Positions 8,549-18,716 of a stretch of DNA of 64,000 nucleotides are shown here, piece by piece. The notes under the pieces are model-generated. The model did not search any database. It was not told where the DNA came from and saw nothing but the letters and a program-made list of their open reading frames with translations. The translations under genes were made by a program, and so were the position numbers. The stretch's first letter is position 1; every line of letters starts with the position of its first letter. Source of the DNA: Veillonella parvula DSM 2008 (lineage in GTDB: Bacteria; Bacillota; Negativicutes; Veillonellales; Veillonellaceae); NCBI RefSeq assembly GCF_000024945.1, contig NC_013520.1:1264501-1328500 (forward strand), written 5' to 3'.

Positions 8549-9430
8549 CTACCTTTTATCTTCAACATGACCTTGTTTATCTTGTTTTTTATCATCCTTC
8601 TTAGTAGATGAATTTTCTGTTGTCTTTGTTCCAGTCTGATGCTTTTTAACTTCCGGTATTACATCAGTTTTTATATATGGTGATGAAACATTAACATCTA
8701 TATATTGTACATTGCTATGTGTTGTCTTAATATCTTGTAACATAGACTGAGTTAACTCGGCTTTTTTAGGTAAGTCTTTACTATCTCCTAATCTAATTTG
8801 CACCCCCGATACGGTATAAGCCATTATTGCATCAGGATCTCCTATATTGACTTCTGCAATAGTCTTGAAGGTGCTCTCATCAAGAGAGTTTAAGTATTCA
8901 AGAGCCGCTAAAATGGGCTTATCAACAACGGTATCACCTAACAAAATATTTCCCGCCTTAACACCTGATATCATTGGTACCGACGTATCTTGTATTGCAG
9001 GCTCTGATGCAATCACTTGACCTTTACTGTCAAGTGTTAAATAACCAAACTGAGCTGGTACAACTGCAACAGCTTTGCGCTCTATGACACGTACAACCAT
9101 TGTAAATGGCAATTGATAACTAATTTGGGCCTCTTCAACCCGTAAGTCTTTCGCCAATCTAGTTTTTAATTTCTCTGTACTAATTTGCAATATATTTACA
9201 GGTTCATGAATATCCCCTGCTACCATTACATCTTGTACAGTTACCTTATCCGATCCTATAATTTTTAAGGATCCAAAAGGAATAGGTAGTGTAAACAATC
9301 CCACCAACACGAGAGTAACTGCACCACCGATTTTTAACACTCGTTTTCTAAATACAGCCCGTTCATCATGAACAGGTGTAGAAGACTGCATCTCCCCAGA
9401 GTTGGATGGATGGTATTGCTTGTCATCCAT
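8549..9430 (-). CDS. ftsQ: Cell division protein FtsQ/DivIB
   Basis: A 293-residue protein: a cytoplasmic tail of about 32 residues, one membrane helix (about 33-53), a POTRA domain starting at LKIIGSDKVTVQDVMVAG, and the FtsQ/DivIB beta domain (MVVRVIERKAVAVV, YLTLDSKGQVI). A charged Lys/Asp-rich tail of about 30 residues ends the protein, as in Gram-positive DivIB. FtsQ links FtsL and FtsB to the divisome outside the membrane. It is 28 bases after ddl and immediately followed by the DUF881 gene. Confidence 0.92.
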   Translation of the reverse strand: MDDKQYHPSNSGEMQSSTPVHDERAVFRKRVLKIGGAVTLVLVGLFTLPIPFGSLKIIGSDKVTVQDVMVAGDIHEPVNILQISTEKLKTRLAKDLRVEEAQISYQLPFTMVVRVIERKAVAVVPAQFGYLTLDSKGQVIASEPAIQDTSVPMISGVKAGNILLGDTVVDKPILAALEYLNSLDESTFKTIAEVNIGDPDAIMAYTVSGVQIRLGDSKDLPKKAELTQSMLQDIKTTHSNVQYIDVNVSSPYIKTDVIPEVKKHQTGTKTTENSSTKKDDKKQDKQGHVEDKR

Positions 9431-9458
9431 AGATAACTCCTTATGTTCTATTCAGCCC

Positions 9459-10391
9459 TTAAAATTTCCCTATACTAGCTGTTAATAGAATCTTTTCACA
9501 TAATGTTGGAAAGTCAATTCCCATTTCTTTAGCTGCCTTTGGTACTAAAGACGTTGCCGTCATACCTGGCACAGTATTGTATTCTAGAACATACATATTA
9601 TCTGCATGATCTGTCATAATATCAACACGAATAACCCCACTGCCTTGTACTTCGCGATACACAAGTTCCCCTATGCGTTGCATCTCAGCAGTCATTTCTT
9701 CACTAATAGGCGCAGGTACTAAATATTCTGTAGCACCTACAGTATATTTACTGGTATAGTCATACTCCCCAGAATGTGGACGTATTTCAATTACTGACAA
9801 TGCCTTTCCGTCAAGAACGGATACTGTAAATTCGCGACCATCAAGAAATTGCTCTACTACAAGAATCGGATCATATTTTAGCGCTTCTGTAACAGCAGCC
9901 TCCAATTGTGCCTCATCACGAACGATGGTAACGCCAATACTAGAGCCTTGAGTGGCAGATTTCACTACTACAGGAATCGTAAACTGTTTACGAATATGTC
10001 CTATAATAGCTTCTGCAGATTCTAAATTACCATTAAAGGATTCAGAAGTAGCTGTTGGAATATTAGCCCCTTTGAAAACATCTTTGCTTACTTTTTTATT
10101 CATTCCTACCGCATGAGCCATGATGCCCGATCCAGTATATGGAATTTCTGCCATTTCAAGTAAGCCTTGTAATGCACCATCTTCACCATAACGACCGTGA
10201 ATTGCATTAAATACAATCTCTCCACCTAAGGATTCAATGTCTTTTAAAACAGTACGAGGATTAAGTTCTAATGTTTGGGCATTATACCCTTTACTTTCGA
10301 GTGCTTCCGCAATAGCAGCGCCAGTACGGCGAGATACTTCAGCCTCTTTGGAAGGACCACCCATCAATACGATTATTTTTCTATCTTTCAT
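9459..10391 (-). CDS. ddl: D-alanine--D-alanine ligase
   Basis: A 310-residue ATP-grasp enzyme that makes the D-Ala-D-Ala dipeptide used by MurF. The N-terminal LMGGPSKEAEVSRRTGAAI and NAIHGRYGEDGALQGLLE are the Ddl signatures; VVVKSATQGSSIGVT contains the ATP-binding lysine, and VLEYNTVPGMTATSLVP carries the metal-binding Glu and Asn. It overlaps the end of murC by four bases (ATGA). Position between murC and ftsQ, where many clusters hold murB, is noteworthy. Confidence 0.97.
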   Translation of the reverse strand: MKDRKIIVLMGGPSKEAEVSRRTGAAIAEALESKGYNAQTLELNPRTVLKDIESLGGEIVFNAIHGRYGEDGALQGLLEMAEIPYTGSGIMAHAVGMNKKVSKDVFKGANIPTATSESFNGNLESAEAIIGHIRKQFTIPVVVKSATQGSSIGVTIVRDEAQLEAAVTEALKYDPILVVEQFLDGREFTVSVLDGKALSVIEIRPHSGEYDYTSKYTVGATEYLVPAPISEEMTAEMQRIGELVYREVQGSGVIRVDIMTDHADNMYVLEYNTVPGMTATSLVPKAAKEMGIDFPTLCEKILLTASIGKF

Positions 10392-11770
10392 TGCAAGCCT
10401 TCCTCCAATATAGCTAATAATTTAGGTCCATATTGATTAATAGAGCCGGCACCCATTGTGATAACTAGATCATTAGGTCGCACAATTTTTGCCAATACAG
10501 CCGGTATATCATCAACAGAAGGTACATAATGTACAACCTTATGTGTAGCAGCTTCAACAGCGTCAGGAATAGTACGTCCATCGATACCTGCAATCGGATC
10601 TTCACCAGAACTGTAAATATCTGTCATATATATTTCATCAGCACTTGTAAAAGCAGTGGCAAATTCATCTTTCAACAAGCTTGTACGTGTATACCGATGC
10701 GGTTGAAACACACAAATAACGCGATGTTTTTCAAGCTCTTTTGCTGCTCTTAAGGTCGCTTTAATTTCTGTTGGATGATGTGCATAATCATCGACAACCC
10801 AGACGCCAGCAACATGACCTTTTGTTTCAAAGCGTCGTTTTGCACCGATAAATTTACCTAACGCTTTTGTAATAAAGCGATTCTCTACACCGCAACATTC
10901 ATGAGCCACAATAAAGGCTGCCAATGAGTTTAATACATTATGTTCTCCAGGCACGCGCAAGCTGATGCGGCTTATATTAATGCCTTTATGATATACATCA
11001 TATACCAAGGAAGAGTCCACATAATGAATATTTTTTGCTACATAATCATTATTATCCTCTAACCCATACGTAATAAAAGTACGTTTTACGCGGCTCATAA
11101 CATAACGAATATTTTCATTATCACCACATACGATAGCTTTGCCTGCTTCTGGTAACGTTTCGACGAACTCACAGAAAGCGTTTAACAAGTTATCCATAGT
11201 TTTATAATGATCCATATGATCATCTTCAATATTAGTTATAACGATAGTATGTGGATGCAATTTTAAAAATGAACCATCGCTCTCATCCGCTTCCACAACG
11301 GAAAAATGGCCTTTCCCAAGGCAACTGCTACCTTTGAGATAATCTACTTCGCCACCGATAATTACTGTAGGATCCGCATTAGCCTCCACTAAAATTTGTC
11401 CAATCATTGAGGTTGTAGATGTTTTACCATGCGCACCAGCTACTGCGATACCATCTGTTACATCTAATACAGCCTTTACAATATCAGAACGATGTAAAAT
11501 GGTAATCCCTTGCTCTTTAGCAGCAACAATTTCAGGATTGTCTTCACGAATCGCTGTAGAACGAACTATGGCATCAACACCATTTACATATTCTTTATTA
11601 TGACCGATATGCACCGTGGCACCCATATCTCTAAACTTAGAAATCACTGCAGATTCAGCAATATCTGAACCAGATACATCATAACCTTTTTGAATCAAAA
11701 TATTCGCTATCGCACGCATACCAGATCCACCAATACCGATAAGGTGAATTTTGTGAATACCGTCTAACAT
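10388..11770 (-). CDS. murC: UDP-N-acetylmuramate--L-alanine ligase
   Basis: A 460-residue cytoplasmic Mur ligase that adds the first amino acid, L-Ala, to UDP-MurNAc. The dinucleotide-like IGIGGSGMRAIA is at about 11-22, the ATP loop GAHGKTSTT at 112-120, the central-domain EADESDGSFL follows, and the C-terminal domain shows VVDDYAHHPTEI and FQPHRYTR, both MurC-typical. An AAGGAGAGG site precedes the ATG; murG lies 14 bases upstream. Confidence 0.98.
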   Translation of the reverse strand: MLDGIHKIHLIGIGGSGMRAIANILIQKGYDVSGSDIAESAVISKFRDMGATVHIGHNKEYVNGVDAIVRSTAIREDNPEIVAAKEQGITILHRSDIVKAVLDVTDGIAVAGAHGKTSTTSMIGQILVEANADPTVIIGGEVDYLKGSSCLGKGHFSVVEADESDGSFLKLHPHTIVITNIEDDHMDHYKTMDNLLNAFCEFVETLPEAGKAIVCGDNENIRYVMSRVKRTFITYGLEDNNDYVAKNIHYVDSSLVYDVYHKGINISRISLRVPGEHNVLNSLAAFIVAHECCGVENRFITKALGKFIGAKRRFETKGHVAGVWVVDDYAHHPTEIKATLRAAKELEKHRVICVFQPHRYTRTSLLKDEFATAFTSADEIYMTDIYSSGEDPIAGIDGRTIPDAVEAATHKVVHYVPSVDDIPAVLAKIVRPNDLVITMGAGSINQYGPKLLAILEEGLQ

Positions 11771-11784
11771 AAAACCTCTCCTTG

Positions 11785-12894
11785 TTACTTTGCAATAGAT
11801 AAAGCTAATTTTGCAATATCATGAGCCGCATTCGGTTTCCCCAATTGCAATGCTCGGTCTCCCATTTGTGCCAACAAATCACGGTTGGCCATAAACATCT
11901 CGATTTCCCCTATTAAATCGTGAGCACTCAACATTTTATCTACAATCATATGCGCCGCCCCTTCTTGTACAAAGATACGTGCATTATAGGTTTGATGATC
12001 TTCCGCTGCGTATGGATACGGTATCAATACGGATGGAATACCGCGAACTGCTAATTCTGCAAGACCTATAGCACCAGATCTAAATACTGCTAAATCGGCT
12101 GCTGCTAGTGCTTTTGGCATATCATGTAAATACGGCAAAATCAAAGATGAACTACCTAAACCATCCCCATCGGTAATGCCCAATTGGGATAAAACAGATT
12201 CATATTCTCCGTTTCCCGTAATATGGATTAATTTAATACCTTTCACACCTTGGAAGTGTTTATGTACATCTATCATAGCATTGTTAATAGTTCTCGCCCC
12301 TCGAGAACCTCCAGCTATGAGTACTGTAAAGGTATCATCACTTAAATTGAAATAGTTACGTCCCACTGTTCTCGAATCAACTAGCACATCTGGACGAACA
12401 GGATTCCCTGTATAGACTACGCGCTTTGCTTTAGAAAACGATGCTTCCGCATCCTTATAGCCTAGGGCTACCACATCAACAAAACGACTCAGAATTTTAT
12501 TAGTAATACCTGCTATGACATTCTGTTCTTGAATTATAGTAGGAATATTATGTAATGCTGCAGCCAAGAGAACAGGCCCACATACATAACCACCAGTACC
12601 AATAACAACATCAGGTTTAAACTTACAAACTATAGCATTAGCTTTTACAATGCCTAAAGCAGTTTTACCTAATGTAACTAAAGTACCTAACGATAATTGA
12701 CGCTGCAAGCCTTGCACAGGAATCGTAGTAAACTCTATTCCCTCTTTAGGAACTAATGTAGCCTCGAGACCTTGCTTGGTACCAACATATAACACCTTTG
12801 CATCAGGATTTTGTTTCATAATTTCCTTATATATAGTTATTGCTGGATATATATGTCCACCAGTGCCACCACCTGAAATAATAACACGTTTCAT
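11785..12894 (-). CDS. murG: Lipid II synthase MurG (N-acetylglucosaminyltransferase)
   Basis: A 369-residue GT28 glycosyltransferase at the inner face of the membrane; it adds GlcNAc to lipid I. The N-terminal ISGGGTGGHIYPA (about 6-18) is the MurG signature loop, and the C-terminal donor-binding region contains FRSGAIGLAEL and PYPYAAEDHQTYNA. The frame opens 12 codons further upstream, but the ATG at 12894 overlaps the murD stop as TAATG and has a GGGAGG site, which fits coupled translation. No ftsW lies between murD and murG. Confidence 0.97.
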   Translation of the reverse strand: MKRVIISGGGTGGHIYPAITIYKEIMKQNPDAKVLYVGTKQGLEATLVPKEGIEFTTIPVQGLQRQLSLGTLVTLGKTALGIVKANAIVCKFKPDVVIGTGGYVCGPVLLAAALHNIPTIIQEQNVIAGITNKILSRFVDVVALGYKDAEASFSKAKRVVYTGNPVRPDVLVDSRTVGRNYFNLSDDTFTVLIAGGSRGARTINNAMIDVHKHFQGVKGIKLIHITGNGEYESVLSQLGITDGDGLGSSSLILPYLHDMPKALAAADLAVFRSGAIGLAELAVRGIPSVLIPYPYAAEDHQTYNARIFVQEGAAHMIVDKMLSAHDLIGEIEMFMANRDLLAQMGDRALQLGKPNAAHDIAKLALSIAK

Positions 12895-14264
12895 TAATGG
12901 TGTCCTCCCTCTTGCAACATATGAACACAACGTTTAAAGTCATCTCCACGCTCTTCAAAACAGCTGTACCAATCAAAGCTTGAGCAAGCCGGAGATAATA
13001 GCACAATATCGCCCGTCTCTGCCAATTTATAGCCTTTCTCTACTGCGTCCTTCATGGATAAAGCACGATAAATCGGCTTCACACCAGCCTTTTTTGCAGC
13101 CGTCTCGAAACGATCTGCCGCTTCCCCCATGAAAATAACAGCTTTAGTCTTCTCCTTAACTAACTCCATGAAGTCTTCTAAAGGCGTCATTTTATCATGA
13201 CCACCAGCTAATAGAATAACTTGTTGATCAAAGGATTCTAATGCTTTAACCACAGAATCTACATTAGTCGCTTTAGAATCATTATAAAATGTAATACCAT
13301 CAATCGTCTTAACGCGTTCTAAACGATGTTCAACGCCATGGAACTCACTAATAATACGATGAATTGTTTCTACAGGTACGCCCAATGCATAAGATAAAGC
13401 AATAACGGTCAATATGTTTTCAATATTATGACTGCCTGGAATATGAATATCTTCATCTGCAATAACAAATTTTGCTACCCCATCTTTAGCAATATAACAT
13501 TTCCCATCAGCATAATAAGCGCCATTCTCTACGGCTTTTTTTTGACTAATCTTTAGAATATGACTAGGCGCACGATGTTCCATATCAGCTACAACGGGAT
13601 CATCTATATTCAACACTAAATAATCTGTACTTAATTGATTTTCAAAGATGCGTTCCTTCGCAGCAATATAGTTTTCCATCGTCTTATGACGAGCTAAGTG
13701 ATCTGGAGTAATATTGAGCATAATAGCCCCAATAGGCCTAAAATGCTTGATTGTCTCTAATTGATAACTAGATAATTCAGCTACCAAAAAACCGTCTGCA
13801 GGCATAGAATACGCCACTTCACTAAGGGAATCACCAATATTTCCACCGACGTGAACTGGTTTTCCAGAGCCTTCTAGTACTTTAGTTAATAAGGTTGTTG
13901 TCGTAGTCTTACCATTTGTACCAGTAACAGCTACGATAGGTGATTTAGATACTTCATAAGCTAATTCTACTTCGCTGACCACGTCAATACCACGAGCCTG
14001 TGCTGCTTTTACAATCGGAATATCTAAAGAAATACCTGGAGAAATAACGATACGATCCACGCCATCTAGCAAGGATTCATCTTGACGTCCTGTAATAATA
14101 TTTACCCCTGCCGCAACGAGTCGTTTCTCCTCAGCCGTAGGCAGTGTCATAGGCTTATAATCATTTAACACAACATGCGCACCCACTTGGGCTAATACCC
14201 AAGATGCACCTATACCGCTGGCTCCAGCGCCAAGAACAAGTATATGTTTATCTCCGTATTCCAT
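12894..14264 (-). CDS. murD: UDP-N-acetylmuramoylalanine--D-glutamate ligase
   Basis: A 456-residue Mur ligase that adds D-Glu. LVLGAGASGIGAS (about 9-21) begins the UDP-binding domain, GTNGKTTTTTLL (115-126) is the ATP loop, LNITPDHLARHKTM is a central-domain signature, and the C-terminal domain shows FYNDSKATNVDSVVKAL and LSPACSSFDWY, both characteristic of MurD. An AGGTGAT site precedes the ATG. It starts 83 bases after mraY and overlaps murG by one base. Confidence 0.97.
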   Translation of the reverse strand: MEYGDKHILVLGAGASGIGASWVLAQVGAHVVLNDYKPMTLPTAEEKRLVAAGVNIITGRQDESLLDGVDRIVISPGISLDIPIVKAAQARGIDVVSEVELAYEVSKSPIVAVTGTNGKTTTTTLLTKVLEGSGKPVHVGGNIGDSLSEVAYSMPADGFLVAELSSYQLETIKHFRPIGAIMLNITPDHLARHKTMENYIAAKERIFENQLSTDYLVLNIDDPVVADMEHRAPSHILKISQKKAVENGAYYADGKCYIAKDGVAKFVIADEDIHIPGSHNIENILTVIALSYALGVPVETIHRIISEFHGVEHRLERVKTIDGITFYNDSKATNVDSVVKALESFDQQVILLAGGHDKMTPLEDFMELVKEKTKAVIFMGEAADRFETAAKKAGVKPIYRALSMKDAVEKGYKLAETGDIVLLSPACSSFDWYSCFEERGDDFKRCVHMLQEGGHH

Positions 14265-14347
14265 CTATATCACCTAAATTATCTACAAAATTAATGTATC
14301 CTATCTAATAAGCATACCATTATTTACAACTTCCGTTAAGTATTATC

Positions 14348-15334
14348 TTATAAAGTTATAGTCGCTAAAAGCACACCAATAATGGCTAAAACAGCTCCAC
14401 CAAACCAGAAACGATTAACAACTGTTTGTTCTGCCCATCCGGAAAGTTCAAAATGGTGATGAATAGGACTCATCTTAAATACACGCACACCACGTGTTTT
14501 GAAAGAAATAACTTGAATAATAACAGATAATGCTTCCATAACAAAAATGCCGCCAATCACCACAAGTAACAATTCTGTTTTAGTTAAAATAGCCATTGCT
14601 GCAAAGGCACCGCCTAATGCCAAAGAGCCTGTATCCCCCATGAATACTTTTGCAGGGTTCACATTATATACCAAAAAGCCAAGACATACAGCTGCTATAA
14701 TAGCACCGAAGTACGCAACACTTTCAGCACCGATAGAATTTGTCATCGATACAGCCATCAGGCCAATAACAGAGAATGCTATCGCCGCCACTGCTGATGT
14801 ACCACCAGCAAGACCATCAAGACCATCTGTTAAATTTACTGCATTTGTAGCTCCTACAATAATCAAGAATGCCAATACATAATACCCCCATCCCAATTGT
14901 AATTGTATATCTACAACAGGAATCCATAATGTGGTAGGAACAACCATAATCTCAGTAATGCAATAACAGAATACGGCAGCCAATATAAATTGTCCAAGTA
15001 ATTTTTGCTTCGCTGTTAAACCAAGATTTCGTTTCTTTACTGCTTTTACAAAATCATCAAAAAAACCTAATAAACAATGACCCAGTGTTAAAAATAATAA
15101 CATACCTGTGCCCACATTCCATGGTGCAAACAATGCCACGCCAATAACAAGGGCAACCATCATGAAAGCACCGCCCATTGTTGGCGTACCTGCTTTCGCT
15201 TGATGACTTTCAGGGCCTTCTTCACGAATACTTTGTTGTGCGTGCAAAGAACGCAACATAGGAATAGCAATTTTACCTAGCACTACCGTAATGATGAAAG
15301 TCGCTACGAAGGCTAACAGAATGTGATTTATCAT
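14348..15334 (-). CDS. mraY: Phospho-MurNAc-pentapeptide translocase MraY
   Basis: A 328-residue polytopic membrane enzyme with about ten helices that forms lipid I on undecaprenyl phosphate. Key blocks are AGTPTMGG near the N-terminus, DDFVKAVKKRNLGL with the Asp pair, NAVNLTDGLDGLAGG, NPAKVFMGDTGSLALGG and the PIHHHFEL histidine motif. It sits between murF (56 bases upstream) and murD, as in most clusters. Confidence 0.97.
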   Translation of the reverse strand: MINHILLAFVATFIITVVLGKIAIPMLRSLHAQQSIREEGPESHQAKAGTPTMGGAFMMVALVIGVALFAPWNVGTGMLLFLTLGHCLLGFFDDFVKAVKKRNLGLTAKQKLLGQFILAAVFCYCITEIMVVPTTLWIPVVDIQLQLGWGYYVLAFLIIVGATNAVNLTDGLDGLAGGTSAVAAIAFSVIGLMAVSMTNSIGAESVAYFGAIIAAVCLGFLVYNVNPAKVFMGDTGSLALGGAFAAMAILTKTELLLVVIGGIFVMEALSVIIQVISFKTRGVRVFKMSPIHHHFELSGWAEQTVVNRFWFGGAVLAIIGVLLATITL

Positions 15335-15390
15335 ATGAATCCTCTACTTATTAATAAATAGGACGGCTAGATATAACTAGCCGTTACCTA

Positions 15391-16749
15391 TTATTCTCGA
15401 TCCTTTAATTCTTCAACAACGCGCTCCATTCGTAAACCACGGGAACCTTTCACAAGGATAACATCCCCTTTTTCACGAATATCACTGTATGCGTTTGCCA
15501 TTTCTAAATGACTCTTACAACGGAATGCAGTTAAACCTGCTTTTTTCGCTTCCTTTGCAATAAAGGCAGCAGCATCACCAAAGGTAAATACAACACTATA
15601 TCCTTCTTCAGCAAGTAATTGACCAATTTCGCGATGTGCTTCTTCAGAGAAGTCGCCGAGCTCGAGCATATCGCCGAGCATTGCAATTTTACGTTTACCT
15701 TCCAATTGACCAAGAGCTTTAATCGCTTCAGCCATGGATGATGGATTTGCATTATAAGCGTCATTTAAGATAACAATATCTTCAAACGGAACGATTTCTT
15801 GACGCATTGGAGTTCCAGTAAACTCGCTCAAACCTTTACGAATTGTATTGGATTTTATACCTAACACACGACCTGCGACGATAGCCGCCAATGCATCATA
15901 TACATTGTGTTCACCAATCATAGGCAAGAAGATATCAAAAACTTCATCATAACACTTACAGGTAAACTTAATACCATCTTTTTTATAGCGCAAATGACTA
16001 CCAATACAGGTAGCATTACGTTCAATACCATACGTAATAGTTTTACCTTTAGCTAAGCTATCCATTGCTTTTACATATGGATCGTCCTCATTAAGGATAG
16101 CCACACTATTTTCAGGCAAGCAACGAATCAACTCACCTTTTGCTTCAGCAATGGCTTCGCGAGAGCCTAAAAGCTCGATATGACTAGTACCAACATTGGT
16201 AATAATCCCCATCGTTGGTTCTGCAATCAACGCCAGTTCTTCAATTTGGCCGAGGCCACGCATACCCATTTCAACAACACAGGCTTCATGCTCAGCGGTC
16301 AAACGTAACAAGGTTTTTGGTAAGCCAATTTCATTATTATAGTTTTTCTCAGTTTTTAATACATTAAATTCTGTACCAAGTACGGCTGCCACCATTTCCT
16401 TTGTTGTAGTCTTACCAGATGAACCGGTAATAGCAACTACAGGAATATCAAAACGGCGACGATGATAACGTGCCAAATTTTGATATGCTACCAAAGTATT
16501 GTCTACCTCGATACAAGCAATGCCTTCTACAGCACGTCCTTTTTCAACGATAGCTCCTGTGGCACCTTTTTCAATAGCCGTATTGATAAAATCATGACCA
16601 TCAAAAGTATCGCCTTTTAATGCTACAAATAAAAATCCCGATTCAATAGTTCTCGTATCAGTAGATATATCTAAAAACTTAATATTGTCGGTATGTGCAC
16701 TCGTCCCCTGTGTGGCCTCCACTACTTGAGACAATGTAAATTCTGCCAT
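15391..16749 (-). CDS. murF: UDP-MurNAc-tripeptide--D-Ala-D-Ala ligase
   Basis: A 452-residue Mur ligase that attaches D-Ala-D-Ala made by Ddl. The ATP loop TGSSGKTTT is at 108-116; YNNEIGLPKTLL, GMRGLGQIEEL and NDAYNANPSSM are MurF hallmarks. The frame runs 15 codons further upstream, into the end of murE. I chose the ATG at 16749 because it has an AAGGAG site, lies one base after the murE stop (TAATATG) and gives MAEFTLSQVV, the usual MurF beginning. Confidence 0.97.
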   Translation of the reverse strand: MAEFTLSQVVEATQGTSAHTDNIKFLDISTDTRTIESGFLFVALKGDTFDGHDFINTAIEKGATGAIVEKGRAVEGIACIEVDNTLVAYQNLARYHRRRFDIPVVAITGSSGKTTTKEMVAAVLGTEFNVLKTEKNYNNEIGLPKTLLRLTAEHEACVVEMGMRGLGQIEELALIAEPTMGIITNVGTSHIELLGSREAIAEAKGELIRCLPENSVAILNEDDPYVKAMDSLAKGKTITYGIERNATCIGSHLRYKKDGIKFTCKCYDEVFDIFLPMIGEHNVYDALAAIVAGRVLGIKSNTIRKGLSEFTGTPMRQEIVPFEDIVILNDAYNANPSSMAEAIKALGQLEGKRKIAMLGDMLELGDFSEEAHREIGQLLAEEGYSVVFTFGDAAAFIAKEAKKAGLTAFRCKSHLEMANAYSDIREKGDVILVKGSRGLRMERVVEELKDRE

Positions 16750-16750
16750 A

Positions 16751-18235
16751 TTAGATCTCCTTGAGGGCTGCTCGCGCCTCTTCACGATCATCAAAATGGA
16801 TCGTTTTATCCTTTAAGATTTGGTAATCCTCATGCCCCTTACCTGCAATGAGTACAATATCCCCAGGTTTTGCATTTTGTATAGCATGTTGAATCGCTTC
16901 CCGACGATCAACGATAACTTCATAGTGAGTTCCTTCTCGAAGGCCGTCTTTAACGCCGACTTCCACATCTTTAACAATTTGTATAGGATCCTCTGTACGC
17001 GGATTATCAGATGTAACATACACAACATCACCGTATTGTGCCGCAATGCGTCCCATAATAGGACGTTTGGTTGCATCTCGGTCACCGCCACAACCAAAGA
17101 CTACAATAATACGATTTTCTTGAATAGCCTTTGCTGTTTGTAAAATATTTTCTAACCCATCTGGTGTATGTGCATAGTCTACAACAACAGCAAATGGTTG
17201 ACCTTCTTCAATCAATTCAAAACGACCAGGTACAGCACTAAATGTTTTCAACGCTTTATCGATGTCTTCCATGGAAATACCTTCTAATAGGCAGGCACCA
17301 ATAGCTGCTAATGTATTATACACATTAAACAAGCCAGTCGTATTCATTGCAACTGTATAGTCATGACCATCATAAGATACCGTGTAACGGCTAGACTTTG
17401 GCGTCATATCAACGTCATGAGCATTCAATGTGCCGCTACCATCAATACTATAGGTAATGATAGGGGCTGTAGTTTTTTCAACAACCCGATGTCCATAGGC
17501 ATCATCGATGTTAATGACAGCACCCTTACCAGATTTTATTTGGTTTGGTTTGCTAACCTGTTCAAATAGTTTACATTTAGCTGCTAAGTAATTCTCAAAT
17601 GTTTTGTGAAAGTCTAAATGATCTTGTGTAAGATTTGTAAATACTGCCGTATCATACTCAACACCAGATACGCGTCCCAAAGCCAATGCATGGGAAGATA
17701 CTTCCATTACGCAATGTGTAACGCCCTCTTCCACCATTTGATGCAAAATATGTTGTAAATCTACTACGTCAGGGGTCGTGTTATGAATCGGATATGATGT
17801 ATCGCCAATCATGATATGAACCGTACCAATCACACCGACCTTATGACCTTGAGCTTTCAAAATATGACGAATCATATGAGTTGTAGTCGTTTTACCATTA
17901 GTACCAGTAACACCAATCATGCGCATGGAATTGGCTGGATAATCAAAAAAGTATGGCACACAGGACATCATAGCCGCACGTGTATCTTCAACAGTGATAA
18001 CACAAACGTCACTACTTACCTCAACAGGTTTAGATACTAATACAGCTACTGCCCCAGACTCAACAGCTTTATTAACATAGTTATGACCATCGACAGTAGC
18101 ACCATCTAAAGCAATAAATAAACTACCCGCTTTTACAGCACGAGAATCAGCGGTTACATCTAAAATTTCAACAGCTGTATTACCTTCTACATGCGGTGCA
18201 TGTAAGGTTTTTACTATATCTTGTAATTGTTTCAT
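16751..18235 (-). CDS. murE: UDP-MurNAc-L-Ala-D-Glu--meso-diaminopimelate ligase
   Basis: A 494-residue Mur ligase that adds the third amino acid. GTNGKTTTT is at 111-119 and DYAHTPDGLENIL at about 353-365. The DNPR motif at 410-413 is the known signature of enzymes that use meso-diaminopimelate rather than lysine, so the peptidoglycan is predicted to be A1-gamma/DAP type. A TTG at 18241 could start two codons earlier, but AAAGGAG is seven bases from the ATG at 18235 and only one or two from the TTG. It follows ftsL directly; no ftsI (PBP) gene separates them. Confidence 0.97.
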   Translation of the reverse strand: MKQLQDIVKTLHAPHVEGNTAVEILDVTADSRAVKAGSLFIALDGATVDGHNYVNKAVESGAVAVLVSKPVEVSSDVCVITVEDTRAAMMSCVPYFFDYPANSMRMIGVTGTNGKTTTTHMIRHILKAQGHKVGVIGTVHIMIGDTSYPIHNTTPDVVDLQHILHQMVEEGVTHCVMEVSSHALALGRVSGVEYDTAVFTNLTQDHLDFHKTFENYLAAKCKLFEQVSKPNQIKSGKGAVINIDDAYGHRVVEKTTAPIITYSIDGSGTLNAHDVDMTPKSSRYTVSYDGHDYTVAMNTTGLFNVYNTLAAIGACLLEGISMEDIDKALKTFSAVPGRFELIEEGQPFAVVVDYAHTPDGLENILQTAKAIQENRIIVVFGCGGDRDATKRPIMGRIAAQYGDVVYVTSDNPRTEDPIQIVKDVEVGVKDGLREGTHYEVIVDRREAIQHAIQNAKPGDIVLIAGKGHEDYQILKDKTIHFDDREEARAALKEI

Positions 18236-18290
18236 ATACAATCTCCTTTACACGCAAAGGAAAGCAGCCCAATACGAGCTGCTTCGCCTG

Positions 18291-18695
18291 CTAGTCTATA
18301 ATTTGCTGTTTCTCTTGTACATTACGTTCAGTAACAGCGCTTTTTGTGCTATAAACAAAAGAATCAGGCAAAACCATTCCTAGTTGTTCTTCTGCGATTT
18401 GTTGGATACGTACAGGAGACTTCAAAGAAGCCACTTCAACGTCCAATGCATCGTTATCTTTTGTTAATTGTACTACAGCTTGCTGTGTTTTAACTACCTC
18501 ATAGCCCAACTTTGTACTGTATGCATTCATAACCATCATGATAAGCAAGCATGCAACTAATGCAGCAATACCATATACAACTTGCCACATCATAGGGCTT
18601 AAATCTAAAGCTACGTTTGCACTACGTCTTCTCCCTTGTGCAATGACCAACATATCACCTTTTACTTGGCCCACAACAGCCTTTCTTGCTAACAT
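18291..18695 (-). CDS. ftsL: Cell division protein FtsL-like
   Basis: A 134-residue bitopic membrane protein: a basic cytoplasmic tail of about 35 residues, one membrane helix (about 36-60, WQVVYGIAALVACLLIMMVM), then a short leucine-zipper-like coiled coil and the AEEQLGMVLPDS motif shared by FtsL proteins. It lies between rsmH and murE, the standard ftsL position. FtsL joins FtsQ and FtsB to activate septal synthesis. Sequence conservation of the family is weak, so position supports the call. Confidence 0.88.
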   Translation of the reverse strand: MLARKAVVGQVKGDMLVIAQGRRRSANVALDLSPMMWQVVYGIAALVACLLIMMVMNAYSTKLGYEVVKTQQAVVQLTKDNDALDVEVASLKSPVRIQQIAEEQLGMVLPDSFVYSTKSAVTERNVQEKQQIID

Positions 18696-18716
18696 AACAC
18701 TTAACCCCTTCCAATT